This document shows, piece by piece, positions 1-7,219 of a stretch of 7,956 nt of DNA; the stretch's first letter is position 1, and every line of letters begins with the position of its first letter. A model generated the notes under the pieces. The model made no database searches and had not been told where the DNA came from. It worked only from the letters and a program-made list of their open reading frames with translations. Location: contig JAICIT010000093.1 of assembly GCA_025960445.1 (NCBI GenBank), positions 1-7,956 on the forward strand, given 5' to 3'. The position numbers and the translations under genes are program-made. The stretch is from Bradyrhizobium sp. GTDB taxonomy: Bacteria; Pseudomonadota; Alphaproteobacteria; Rhizobiales; Xanthobacteraceae.

Positions 1-614
1 CGCTGGAACACCTTCTCCCGAATGGCCGGATATTGAGCGGCCATGAGGCCGACCGGCTTTAGTAATCCCGAATAGATTCGCGGTTCACCAAGCGGCTCCT
101 GCAGAAATACCTTGCGATAGAACGCGCGGTGCTCCGGCCGGACCGACGCAAGCCCGAGGTCTGCGTTGAAATAACCACAAGCAAGCCAGCCCAGCCTGAC
201 CGTTACGTAAGGCAGCTCAGGAAACCGCCTTGCCTTTTCCGGATCGGCAACGAAGCGCGTGGGGTCGACAATGATGCGCCCCCGATCCAACTCCGGATCC
301 AGTATCTCATCGAATATTTCGTAGGACGGCGATGATCGCGATTCCGATGTCAGCAAGGTGACCCGGAGCGAACTGTAAAGTTCGCCATGTATATAGATGC
401 CGAACGTCCATGAATTGGGTGCGTCGTCGTGCTGATCGATGACGCGCTCGGATGCCGACGGCAGGATCGCACCTTCGCGGAGATAAGCGCGGTAACGCAA
501 TCGATATATCTTGTCTTTTTCCTCGGGCGTTGTCGCCAGGCGATAGTCGACATGTTCAAGCGGGTCCGTACTGCGCTCTGGAATAAGAGCAGTGGATTCA
601 GCCGCCAACCTCAT
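1..614 (-). CDS. FeeM-like N-acyl amino acid synthase (GNAT/autoinducer-synthase fold), 3' end cut by window edge
   Basis: The reverse strand is open from an ATG at 614 to the window edge, giving 204 codons plus two bases with no stop. The product resembles the FeeM family, acyltransferases that use acyl-ACP to make N-acyl amino acids and share the fold of LuxI-type autoinducer synthases. Visible family features are IYRLRYRAYLREGAI (residues 36-50), D60 and D63-D64, an SSLRVT strand (81-86) with R84, a long IVDPTRFVADP segment (114-124), and SVRPEHRAFYRKVF (157-170), the usual cofactor/acyl-binding part. The R-x2-Y, acidic pair and SLR pattern matches the LuxI/FeeM active-site layout. No signal peptide or membrane helix is seen, so a cytoplasmic enzyme is likely. 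A G-rich run lies 6-11 nt before the ATG; an in-frame GTG at 644 is an alternative start. The gene is 168 bp downstream of the GGDEF/EAL gene on the same strand and has a CtrA-type box 47 bp before its start. Family placement is from recalled motifs; the acyl acceptor is unknown. Confidence 0.75.
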   Translation of the reverse strand, partial: MRLAAESTALIPERSTDPLEHVDYRLATTPEEKDKIYRLRYRAYLREGAILPSASERVIDQHDDAPNSWTFGIYIHGELYSSLRVTLLTSESRSSPSYEIFDEILDPELDRGRIIVDPTRFVADPEKARRFPELPYVTVRLGWLACGYFNADLGLASVRPEHRAFYRKVFLQEPLGEPRIYSGLLKPVGLMAAQYPAIREKVFQ

Positions 615-656
615 GAGATGCCCCCCAATCTGCCTGCAACTCACGCGAGCAGATCA

Positions 657-715
657 AAAGGTTAACCGCATTTTAACCGCGATGCAAAGAGATCGAGGTG
701 TTAGGGTTAACCTTT
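657..715. repeat. 11-bp inverted repeat flanking the FeeM-like promoter
   Basis: AAAGGTTAACC at 657-667 is repeated perfectly inverted as GGTTAACCTTT at 705-715, with 37 bp between them. Each arm contains the palindrome GGTTAACC, and the centres are 45 bp apart, roughly four helical turns. The left arm overlaps the CtrA-type box. This arrangement fits two dimer sites for one regulator better than an RNA terminator, since the loop is long and no U-run follows. The rest of the 615-782 gap shows no gene and no convincing terminator for the upstream gene. Confidence 0.6.
662..677 (-). promoter_or_regulatory. Putative CtrA-binding box upstream of the FeeM-like gene
   Basis: The sequence is TTAACCGCATTTTAAC on the plus strand, an exact TTAA-N7-TTAAC, the consensus for the alphaproteobacterial cell-cycle regulator CtrA. 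Its near edge is 47 bp upstream of the ATG at 614, close to where the -35 region of that gene's promoter would lie. A third TTAA half-site is at 707-710. CtrA control of this gene is inferred from the motif and position only. Confidence 0.6.
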
Positions 716-782
716 GAGAGGGTTGAAACGTCCCGCCCACACGAGCAGCGAGGGAAGAAAATTCCACGGAAGTCGTTGGGCA

Positions 783-3113
783 TTAGGCGATTGAGCGCGC
801 GGGAATCATCGTCCCCTGCTCCTCGGGCGACCGCCGTCCATGGGAAGCGTTGAGCAATTGGCGTATTCGCACCGCGGGCACCGGGCGACTGAACAGATAA
901 CCCTGCGCCTCGCTCACCGTGCCGTCAGCACTGATCAACTCCAGTTGCTCGTTGGTCTCGATGCCCTCGACGACCACCGACATTCCCAGATCGGTACTGA
1001 GACGCGCAACGCCGCGTAAGAGCATCAGCGGACGATCGGTGTCGATCCCCTCGAGGAACGAGCGATCGATCTTGACTTTCTCCAGCGGGAAGTTGTGCAG
1101 ATAGCTCAGGCTGGAATAACCGGTGCCGAAATCGTCGAGCGAAATTCGGACGCCTATCGTATGCAGTTGCGACAACACGTCGTGGGTCAGCTGAGTATTG
1201 CGCAGCAGCGAGGATTCAGTGATTTCGATTTCGAGACGATGCGCTGGCAGCCCGGAAACCTCAAGCGCATAGCGCACTTCGCTCAGCACATCGCGCTGGT
1301 GGAATTGCTGGGGCGAAAAATTGACCGCAACGCTGACGTTCTCCGGCCACTTCATGCATTCCATGCAGGCCTTGCGCAGAATCCAGCGGCCGAGATCGAC
1401 GATGAGGCCCATGTCCTCGGCGACCGGAATGATATCGGCCGGCGAAACCGTGCCACGCACCGGATGATTCCAGCGCAGCAACGCTTCGCATGTTCCTATT
1501 CGCCCCGACTTCAGATTGACGAGCGGCTGATAGAACAGCTCGAATTCCTCCTTGGCCAGCGCCTTGCGCAAGTCCAGCTCCAGAATGCGTCGCGCCTCGA
1601 CAGTCTGAGCCATCTCTTCGCGGAAGAAGCAGAAGGTACCGCGGCCGTCTGCCTTGGCGCGGTACAGCGCCATGTCCGCGTTCTTGAGCAGGGTATCCGC
1701 GCTGATCTCAGGTGAGGCCATCGCGATGCCGACACTGGCGCCGATTTCGACCAGGTGATTGTCGACCTGGTAGCGTTCGCTCAGATGCTCGACAATTCGC
1801 CGGGCCAGGGTAGCGGCTTCCTCCGCCGATTTGATGTTCTGCTGAAACACCACGAATTCGTCGCCACCGAAACGTGCGACGAAATCTTCCGGACGGAGCA
1901 TGGCGCGCAGGCGATCGGCGACGGCGCACAACAGCTGGTCACCGCAGGGATGGCCGAGAGTATCATTGACTTGCTTGAACTGGTCGAGGTCGACGAACAG
2001 CAACGCCGACAATCGTTCTGCACTATTGGAGAAAGCCAGCAGCCGTTCGATTTCGTCGCGGAAATTGACGCGGTTCGGTAACGCGGTCAGCTCGTCATAA
2101 CGCGCCAGATGGCTGATCCTGGCTTCGGCAATCTTGCGTTCAGTGATGTCTTCCACCAGCACGACGGTACCTCCGCCGGCCATCGGCTGAAACGTCCATG
2201 AGAACGAGCGCACGCTCGCAGCGTCCGGATCGGTGGTGGTGATGTCCCTCGCCTGAGAATCATCAATTTCGGAAATGATCATCTTTCCGCTCGCGGCTGA
2301 CAGCGTACCCGCGCTGACGCAGGCGCCCACAATGTCCGCCGCGGTCGACCCGCGATGCATGAGATCGTCGGAGAGGTTCATCATCTCGCTGAACCGGTGG
2401 TTCATCACTGCCAGCCGCCCATCGGCAGCGAACATGCACAGCCCGTGCGGCATGTTGTTCAGTGCGGTATCGAATTGGCCGGCGAGCGCGGCCTCGCGTT
2501 CGCGCGCGATCAGCGCTCGCACGAAGATTTTTTGCAGGCTGGTCGAAATATGCTTCAGCGAGAAGAAGAACAGGACGTTCAGGACCGCCATCCCGAAATA
2601 ATACGGACTCCCATAAAGAGCCAGCGCCAATGTCAGCGGTCCGCACGCCAACAACATCTGCACATGGAAGATCCACGGCCGACCGTAGGTTCGACCGCTG
2701 CCGGCCGCCACGTAGCAAAGCGTCACAGAGATGCAAATCAGGTGGGCGACCGAATCGTTACTGCCTAATAGCGCGATCGTGCACCAGAACCCGAGCGCTG
2801 CGGCATAGAGCATCGCGCCCAACTGGTAGCGAAGTTCCCAGCGCGCGGCTTCTTCTAACGTGAATTCGGAATTGCGCTGACGAAACTGGCGAGTATCGAG
2901 CGCACGCAAGGCGCCAGTTGCGATCAGAAGAAGGACACAGGGCCAGAGCCAGACGTTACCGGTTTTCACGGCAGTCATCACGGCGGCGACCGCGGCGCAA
3001 AGCGCGCCGACAAACATCGGCCCGGCATCCTGGAACAGCGAATCGACCAGCGCCGTGTAAATCGACGGCGACATTTTCTGATCGGGATCCCCGCTCTGAT
3101 TTGCGAGCTGCAT
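783..3113 (-). CDS. Membrane-bound PAS-GGDEF-EAL protein (c-di-GMP synthesis and/or hydrolysis)
   Basis: The product is a 776-residue cyclic-di-GMP signalling enzyme of the inner membrane. The N-terminal part has about six hydrophobic segments (roughly 33-50, 53-70, 98-116, 121-138, 147-166, 170-186), forming a membrane sensor that I cannot assign to a named family. A PAS domain of the PAS_7 type follows (about 213-325; NMPHGLCMF at 220-228), then a short linker, GGDEF (about 335-495) and EAL (about 505-755). The diguanylate cyclase signature GGDEF is exact at 416-420, and the product-inhibition I-site RPED (407-410) lies the canonical five residues before it. The phosphodiesterase side keeps E543-A-L, N598, the EITES glutamates, DDFGTG (660-665), K681, E716 and Q737, so both activities look possible. 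The chosen ATG at 3113 has GGAGAGGA upstream; Met14 is an alternative start. It is 228 bp behind tolB and in the same direction. Which activity dominates cannot be told from sequence. Confidence 0.95.
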   Translation of the reverse strand: MQLANQSGDPDQKMSPSIYTALVDSLFQDAGPMFVGALCAAVAAVMTAVKTGNVWLWPCVLLLIATGALRALDTRQFRQRNSEFTLEEAARWELRYQLGAMLYAAALGFWCTIALLGSNDSVAHLICISVTLCYVAAGSGRTYGRPWIFHVQMLLACGPLTLALALYGSPYYFGMAVLNVLFFFSLKHISTSLQKIFVRALIAREREAALAGQFDTALNNMPHGLCMFAADGRLAVMNHRFSEMMNLSDDLMHRGSTAADIVGACVSAGTLSAASGKMIISEIDDSQARDITTTDPDAASVRSFSWTFQPMAGGGTVVLVEDITERKIAEARISHLARYDELTALPNRVNFRDEIERLLAFSNSAERLSALLFVDLDQFKQVNDTLGHPCGDQLLCAVADRLRAMLRPEDFVARFGGDEFVVFQQNIKSAEEAATLARRIVEHLSERYQVDNHLVEIGASVGIAMASPEISADTLLKNADMALYRAKADGRGTFCFFREEMAQTVEARRILELDLRKALAKEEFELFYQPLVNLKSGRIGTCEALLRWNHPVRGTVSPADIIPVAEDMGLIVDLGRWILRKACMECMKWPENVSVAVNFSPQQFHQRDVLSEVRYALEVSGLPAHRLEIEITESSLLRNTQLTHDVLSQLHTIGVRISLDDFGTGYSSLSYLHNFPLEKVKIDRSFLEGIDTDRPLMLLRGVARLSTDLGMSVVVEGIETNEQLELISADGTVSEAQGYLFSRPVPAVRIRQLLNASHGRRSPEEQGTMIPARSIA

Positions 3114-3341
3114 TTTGGCTGTACGCGTCCTCTCCGGCGCGTACTTTTACTTGTCGCAGATGAAGCCTTTCTGAGCGAACATCGTTACCGAGGTGTTGTC
3201 TTCACCGCGGGATCTAAAAAGATGATGTATATCAGCGGATTAGGCCGGATTTGAGGATCATGCGAACGCGCCCCCGCATTGCTGCGGTCGTCCGCGCTGC
3301 CGAAGGGCTTCCGAAGCAGCCGGTGCGTGGTCAGTTCGGCG
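3114..3341. other. tolB to GGDEF/EAL intergenic region, pal absent
   Basis: No credible gene is seen in these 228 bp. A partly overlapping reverse frame here runs into tolB out of frame and has no recognisable content. On the minus strand there are short hairpin-forming stretches just after the tolB stop (GCTGC...GCAGC around 3299-3323) but no U-run, so no intrinsic terminator is supported. pal, which commonly follows tolB, is not here. Confidence 0.7.
3226..3254 (-). promoter_or_regulatory. Weak candidate promoter for the GGDEF/EAL gene
   Basis: Reading the minus strand, TCAAAT (3254-3249) is followed after 17 bp by TATACA (3231-3226). The -10 element is good and the -35 poor. It would place transcription about 105 bp upstream of the ATG at 3113. 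This is a motif match only; read-through from tolB is equally possible. Confidence 0.25.
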
Positions 3342-4706
3342 TCAGGAAAGCAGGGGTGACCATGCCGGGTCAGACGCGAAACCAGGCGTCGGCACCCGCA
3401 GTTCGTTGCGGCCGGAAATATCGACGGTGAACAAGGAAGGTCCGCTATTACCGCCCGGGTCACGGAAGAACATCAACACACGGCCGTTGGGGGCAAAGGT
3501 GGGCCCCTCATTGTGGAATCCGGACGTGAGAATCCGCTCACCCGAACCGTCGGGCTTCATGATCCCGATCGAGAACTGACCGCCACCCTGTTTCGTGAAA
3601 GCAATGTAGTCACCACGCGGCGACCAAACCGGGGTCGAATAGCTTCCGTTGGCGTCATCCTTACTGAACGAAATGCGTTGCGCGGGCCCGCCGGTTGCGG
3701 CCATTACATAAATCTGCGGCTTACCGCCGCGGTCGGATTCGAAACAGATGCGGGTACCGTCGGGCGAATAAGAGGGCGACGTGTCGATAGCCGGCGTATC
3801 GGTGAGGCGCGTGGTCGATTTGGAACGCAGATCCATCACGAAAAGATTGGAATTGCCGCCCTGCTGGAGACTCATGATCACGCGCTGTCCATCCGGCGAG
3901 AAGCGCGGCGCAAACGACATTCCCGGAAAATTGCCGACAATCTCGCGCTGACCGGTCTCGATATTGAAAAGGTAAACGCGCGGATCGCCCTGGCCGAATT
4001 CCATATAGGTGATTTCCTGTGTCGACGGCGAGAATCGCGGCGTCAGCACGAGATCGGAACCGCGCGTCAGATATCGCACATTGGCGCCGTCCTGATCCAT
4101 CATGGCCAATCGCTTGACGCGGCGTTCCTTGCTGCCGGTCTCGTCGACGAACACCACGCGGCTATCGAAATAGCCTTTGTCCCCAGTCAGGCGTTCGTAA
4201 ATCTGGTCGGAGATAATATGCGCGATTCTGCGCCAGTATTCGGGCGAGGTGAAATATTGCTGCCCGATGAGCTGCTGACCAGCGGCAACATCCCAAAGCC
4301 GGAATTCAGCTTTGAGCCGCCCGTCGCCCTGTCGGGTCATACGGCCGGTGACGAGGGCCTGCGCGTTGATGGTTTTCCAGCTCTGGAATTGCGGAGCAGC
4401 GTCGATGTTAACGATCTTTTCGATGAAGGCGGCCTGATCGATCGGAGCGAATAGTCCGCTACGCCTGAGATTGTTGGTGATCACCTGGGTGACACCAACC
4501 CCAACTTCGCCGTCAGAAGGCGTACCTCCGACGAAATCCGGAATCGCGATCGGAAGCGGCGCGACGTTGCCTTCCGGGATTATCAGCTTGGTTTGGGCGC
4601 CGGCCAGCGAGGGCAGCAGCAAACCCGCACCGCTCGCGGCGCCGCCCACCAGAATGTCACGGCGGGAGAGCGGCAACGGAGCAAGCGAAAACGACGTTAC
4701 GGACAT
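3342..4706 (-). CDS. tolB: TolB, Tol-Pal system periplasmic beta-propeller protein
   Basis: TolB is the periplasmic propeller of the Tol-Pal system, linking Pal and outer-membrane components to TolA during envelope constriction. From the ATG at 4706 the protein has 454 residues, normal to slightly long for TolB. A signal region covers residues 1-37: LSRRDIL (13-19) followed by a Gly/Ala/Leu-rich core and a likely AGA|Q cleavage after 37, so it resembles a twin-arginine (Tat) signal rather than the usual Sec signal. The TolB N-terminal domain spans about 40-175. Propeller blades carry repeated F/W-SP-G motifs: PRFSP (223-227), PRFSPDG (267-273), PSYSPDG (311-317), PVWSPRG (359-365) and PTFAPNG (402-408). 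The frame extends upstream to a TTG at 4730 that would overlap the tolA stop, but it has no ribosome site; the ATG has GGAAATGAG before it. The gene follows tolA with a 20-nt gap. No pal lies downstream. Confidence 0.95.
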   Translation of the reverse strand: MSVTSFSLAPLPLSRRDILVGGAASGAGLLLPSLAGAQTKLIIPEGNVAPLPIAIPDFVGGTPSDGEVGVGVTQVITNNLRRSGLFAPIDQAAFIEKIVNIDAAPQFQSWKTINAQALVTGRMTRQGDGRLKAEFRLWDVAAGQQLIGQQYFTSPEYWRRIAHIISDQIYERLTGDKGYFDSRVVFVDETGSKERRVKRLAMMDQDGANVRYLTRGSDLVLTPRFSPSTQEITYMEFGQGDPRVYLFNIETGQREIVGNFPGMSFAPRFSPDGQRVIMSLQQGGNSNLFVMDLRSKSTTRLTDTPAIDTSPSYSPDGTRICFESDRGGKPQIYVMAATGGPAQRISFSKDDANGSYSTPVWSPRGDYIAFTKQGGGQFSIGIMKPDGSGERILTSGFHNEGPTFAPNGRVLMFFRDPGGNSGPSLFTVDISGRNELRVPTPGFASDPAWSPLLS

Positions 4707-4726
4707 TGTTGGCTCATTTCCAATAG

Positions 4727-5671
4727 TCAACTGCGAAACATCTGCTTGGGGTCAAAATCGATGTCCATGTATTTCCACTGCTCGTAGGTCTCGTCCCGCA
4801 ACATCGTGTAGGGCTGGCCCTGCAACACGGCCCTGACCGCAGCCTCCGCCGCCGCCTGATAGCGCGGTGAGCTTCCGGTCGAAATCACCTGCGGCGGGCC
4901 GGCGAGTCGGCGATCAGGGTTCAGCCTGATCCGGACGGTGACGTAGAGTTCTTCGGGATGTTCGACGCCGGGCTGGACATTCCACAGGCTCGCCAGACGC
5001 GCGCGCATCGCGTCGAGCTCGGACTGCGACAACGTCGCAGCGGTCCCGCGCGTGGTGCCGAGCGATGCGGATGAGTTCAGTGCCGCGCCGGTGATGGCCT
5101 GCCGGGTCGGGTCACGCTTGTCCAGCAGGGCTGCGATCTTGGATTGATCGAATGTTCGTTCCTGCTTCGGCTTCGGCGGTGGCGGCGGCGTCGCCTTTGC
5201 TTCGTGCTTCGGCACCGGCTTCTTGGCCTCTTCCGATTTCAGTGCTTCGGCAATCGGATCCACCTTCGGAGGATCGGGCTTTTTCTCGATCGGCTTCGGC
5301 TCATCCTTGGGCTTGTTCTCGGCAACGGGCTTCGGCGGCTCCGGCTTTTTTTCGACCGGCTTTTCAACTGGCTTTGGTGGTGGCTCCGGCGCGGAAGCCG
5401 TCACGATTTCCTTTTTTTCGGTGATCTTGCCGACGGCATCCTCGGCCGGCCTGGCATCGGCGACCTTTTCGACCAGTGGTTTGGGATTTTCTTTTTGGCC
5501 GGTCTTGATACCGGCCGTAATTTTCGACAGCTGCTCGGCCGAAATGATGTCGACCGGCATCGATTCCGGCGGCGGCGCCTCGAGTGAGCGCGCGGAAAAG
5601 GAAACCAGTCCCCATCCGATCACGAGGACATGGAGCGCGACAGACGCAATCAGTGTCTTGTCGACTTTCAC
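4727..5671 (-). CDS. tolA: TolA, inner-membrane-anchored envelope-spanning protein
   Basis: TolA transmits the proton-motive force harvested by TolQR across the periplasm to TolB and Pal. The 314-residue product has the three TolA domains. A single membrane anchor (about 7-25) carries the S-x3-H motif (S10, H14) that in TolA/TonB proteins contacts the TolQ/ExbB motor. A Pro/Lys/Glu-rich periplasmic arm follows (about 60-172), with many K-P and P-P-K repeats. The compact C-terminal domain (about 215-314) matches the TonB/TolA C fold, with [11 protein letters not shown] (225-235) and [10 protein letters not shown] (244-253). The arm is rich in proline and thus differs from the Ala-rich helical arm of enterobacterial TolA; this is usual in alphaproteobacteria. 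The start is a GTG at 5671, with CAGGGA about ten nt upstream, overlapping the tolR stop region; the gap to tolR is 7 nt. The neighbours and domain order make the identification secure despite weak conservation of TolA generally. Confidence 0.93.
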   Translation of the reverse strand: MKVDKTLIASVALHVLVIGWGLVSFSARSLEAPPPESMPVDIISAEQLSKITAGIKTGQKENPKPLVEKVADARPAEDAVGKITEKKEIVTASAPEPPPKPVEKPVEKKPEPPKPVAENKPKDEPKPIEKKPDPPKVDPIAEALKSEEAKKPVPKHEAKATPPPPPKPKQERTFDQSKIAALLDKRDPTRQAITGAALNSSASLGTTRGTAATLSQSELDAMRARLASLWNVQPGVEHPEELYVTVRIRLNPDRRLAGPPQVISTGSSPRYQAAAEAAVRAVLQGQPYTMLRDETYEQWKYMDIDFDPKQMFRS

Positions 5672-5678
5672 CTTCGGA

Positions 5679-6125
5679 TTATCCCTGATCCACTTCCGTC
5701 ACCAACGCTACGCGCCTGAACCCTGCCTGTGAGAGCCGTCCCATCACCTTCATGACGGTGCCGTAGTCGACCTTCTTGTCACCGCGCACGAAAATGCGTT
5801 CGTCCAATCCGCCGCGCGCTTCGGTGATCGCCTTTAATTTCGGCACGAGGTCGTTGATGCCGATGGCGGTGTCGTTGAGGAAAACCTCGCCTTTGAGGTT
5901 GACCGAAAGCGTCAGCGGATTCTTGTCCTGATCAAGGCTCTTCGCGTGGGTCTGCGGGAGATCGAGCGGCACGCCCACTGTCAACAGCGGCGCCGACACC
6001 ATAAAGATGATCAGCAACACCAACATCACGTCCACCATCGGCGTGACGTTGATCTCCGCCATCACGGGCCGACGCCGGCCGCGGCGTCCACCGCCGCCGG
6101 ACGGACCTGCCATGTTCATGGCCAT
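5679..6125 (-). CDS. tolR: TolR, inner-membrane proton-channel subunit of the Tol motor
   Basis: TolR forms the ion channel with TolQ and drives TolA. The 148-residue product belongs to the ExbD/TolR family and has the usual length. A Gly/Arg-rich cytoplasmic tail (6-20) precedes the family signature AEINVTPMVDVMLVLLIIFMV (23-43, read here as one block). The single membrane helix contains the essential aspartate at D32, equivalent to E. coli TolR D23. The periplasmic domain (about 60-148) includes DERIFVRGDKKVDYGTVM, typical of the family. The start at ATG 6125 has a weak GAGCAC site; ATGs at codons 3 and 5 are also possible. It sits 31 nt after tolQ and 7 nt before tolA, within one operon. 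Confidence 0.96.
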   Translation of the reverse strand: MAMNMAGPSGGGGRRGRRRPVMAEINVTPMVDVMLVLLIIFMVSAPLLTVGVPLDLPQTHAKSLDQDKNPLTLSVNLKGEVFLNDTAIGINDLVPKLKAITEARGGLDERIFVRGDKKVDYGTVMKVMGRLSQAGFRRVALVTEVDQG

Positions 6126-6156
6126 GATCGAGTGCTCATGATGCGCTCACAGTACC

Positions 6157-6870
6157 CTATGCCCGCTCGTCGATCTGACGGGACAGGATCGCCGAGAATT
6201 CGTCCGCAAAACCTTCCAGCCGTTGGGCCTGCCGATTCACCTCGGAAGTAAACTTATTGTAGAAAATAGTCGCCGGAATTGCGGCGATGAGCCCAATTGC
6301 GGTCGCAAACAGCGCCTCGGCAATACCGGGCGCCACCACCGCCAGCGAGGTGTTCTTGGATGCTGCGATCGATTGGAAGCTCGACATGATGCCCCAAACG
6401 GTGCCGAACAGGCCCACAAAGGGCCCGGCTGAGCCGACCGTCGCCAAGACGAGAAGCCGGCGTTCCAGCCGCTCGACTTCGCGGGCGATCGACACATTCA
6501 TCACCTTTTCGATCCGCATCTGAAGGCCGGCGAAAGATCGCGCGTGGCTCTCAAAGGACCGCTTCCATTCCCGCATCGCCGCGACGAAACAAGCTGCCAT
6601 CGATTGGGTCGGTTTGGCCGAGAGCGCGCGATAAAGCTCCTCGATCGACTCGCCCGACCAGAACGCCTGTTCGAAGCGATCCATGGCGCGCTTGGTGCGG
6701 GAATACAGAAAGACCTTGTCGATCGCGATGGCCCATACCCAGACCGAACACGACAGCAAGCCGATCATCACCGCTTTGACGATCCAGTGGGCCTGGAGAA
6801 ACAGCGCTATCAGCGACACGTCGGCGGATGCGATCGGCAGGGCTGCCTGAGCCACGTCGGCCGGATTCAT
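6157..6870 (-). CDS. tolQ: TolQ, inner-membrane motor subunit of the Tol system
   Basis: TolQ is the MotA/TolQ/ExbB-type subunit that surrounds TolR and energises TolA. From ATG 6870 it has 237 residues, the normal length. Three membrane helices are visible at about 29-51, 139-163 and 177-205, with the large cytoplasmic loop between the first two. Family motifs are LATVGSAGPFVGLFGTVWG (142-160) and PGIAEALFATAIGLIAAIPA (181-200). T144 and T190 correspond to the channel threonines T145 and T178 of E. coli TolQ. The frame opens at a TTG at 6876, but GAGAGG lies nine nt before the ATG at 6870 and only three before the TTG, so the ATG is chosen. It is the first gene of the cluster; ybgC, often found just upstream, is not in this window. 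Confidence 0.96.
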   Translation of the reverse strand: MNPADVAQAALPIASADVSLIALFLQAHWIVKAVMIGLLSCSVWVWAIAIDKVFLYSRTKRAMDRFEQAFWSGESIEELYRALSAKPTQSMAACFVAAMREWKRSFESHARSFAGLQMRIEKVMNVSIAREVERLERRLLVLATVGSAGPFVGLFGTVWGIMSSFQSIAASKNTSLAVVAPGIAEALFATAIGLIAAIPATIFYNKFTSEVNRQAQRLEGFADEFSAILSRQIDERA

Positions 6871-7139
6871 AAGCAATATCCTCTCAACGCAAGTGTCCCA
6901 AGTCCGCCGGGAGCAATGACTGCCGGTTCCGCGGCCGCGCTCCGGGCGCGGCGTTAAGCGCCAGCGCGAGAGCCTTGTTTTCTCACATGGGAGGCCGGTC
7001 CAAAGGCGAGGCTTCCATCCCCTGCCAACATGTCAAAACGAGGGCCATCGGCGCGTATTCACGCCTCCAACCAGACGCCAATCATCGTTAATACTACGTT
7101 ACTGGAGCCCTTTTTCGACAGCATTTACGAAGCTACTTT
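6871..7139. other. Long leader upstream of tolQ
   Basis: This gap of about 270 bp has no supported gene. It must hold the tolQRAB promoter because a strong terminator closes it upstream. On the minus strand there is a perfect TTGACA at 7036-7031, but no convincing -10 element 16-18 bp further on, so the promoter is not assigned. The 160 bp between that hexamer and tolQ would be a long untranslated leader. I see no riboswitch or tRNA. Confidence 0.5.
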
Positions 7140-7179
7140 AGGCAACGCAAACCGCCCGTCTGCATTCGCAAACGGGCGG
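7140..7179 (-). terminator. Intrinsic terminator after the DUF2852 gene
   Basis: On the minus strand CCGCCCGT (7179-7172) pairs with ACGGGCGG (7159-7152). The stem is extended by TTGC/GCAG, with one G-U pair, around a GAAT loop, for 12 pairs in all. It is followed by the T-rich TTTGCGTTGCC (7151-7141). It starts 40 bp after the stop codon of the DUF2852 gene. The opposite strand has no T-run, so it acts in one direction. Confidence 0.8.
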
Positions 7180-7219
7180 GTCGGGAACTCGAGAGGCTTC
7201 GATCGCCGGTCGGCCGGGT

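Noticed and set aside
350..559. A 69-codon minus-strand frame inside the first 614 bp
   Set aside because: It is out of frame with the FeeM-like gene, whose translation is open throughout and carries family motifs.
1095..1715. A 206-codon open frame on the plus strand
   Set aside because: Antisense to the GGDEF/EAL coding region, with no domain content and no ribosome site worth noting.
3185..3463. A 92-codon minus-strand frame crossing the tolB stop
   Set aside because: Overlaps the tolB 3' end in another frame; Cys/Arg/Pro-rich with no recognisable motif. Not a displaced pal.
3513..4454. A 313-codon open frame on the plus strand
   Set aside because: It lies wholly antisense to tolB, whose product is certain, and its translation has no recognisable motif. 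It is a by-product of GC-rich codon use.
5144..5732. Low-complexity open frames on the plus strand rich in Leu/Arg/Phe or Ser/Gly/Phe
   Set aside because: They are mirror images of the Pro/Lys-rich arm of TolA.
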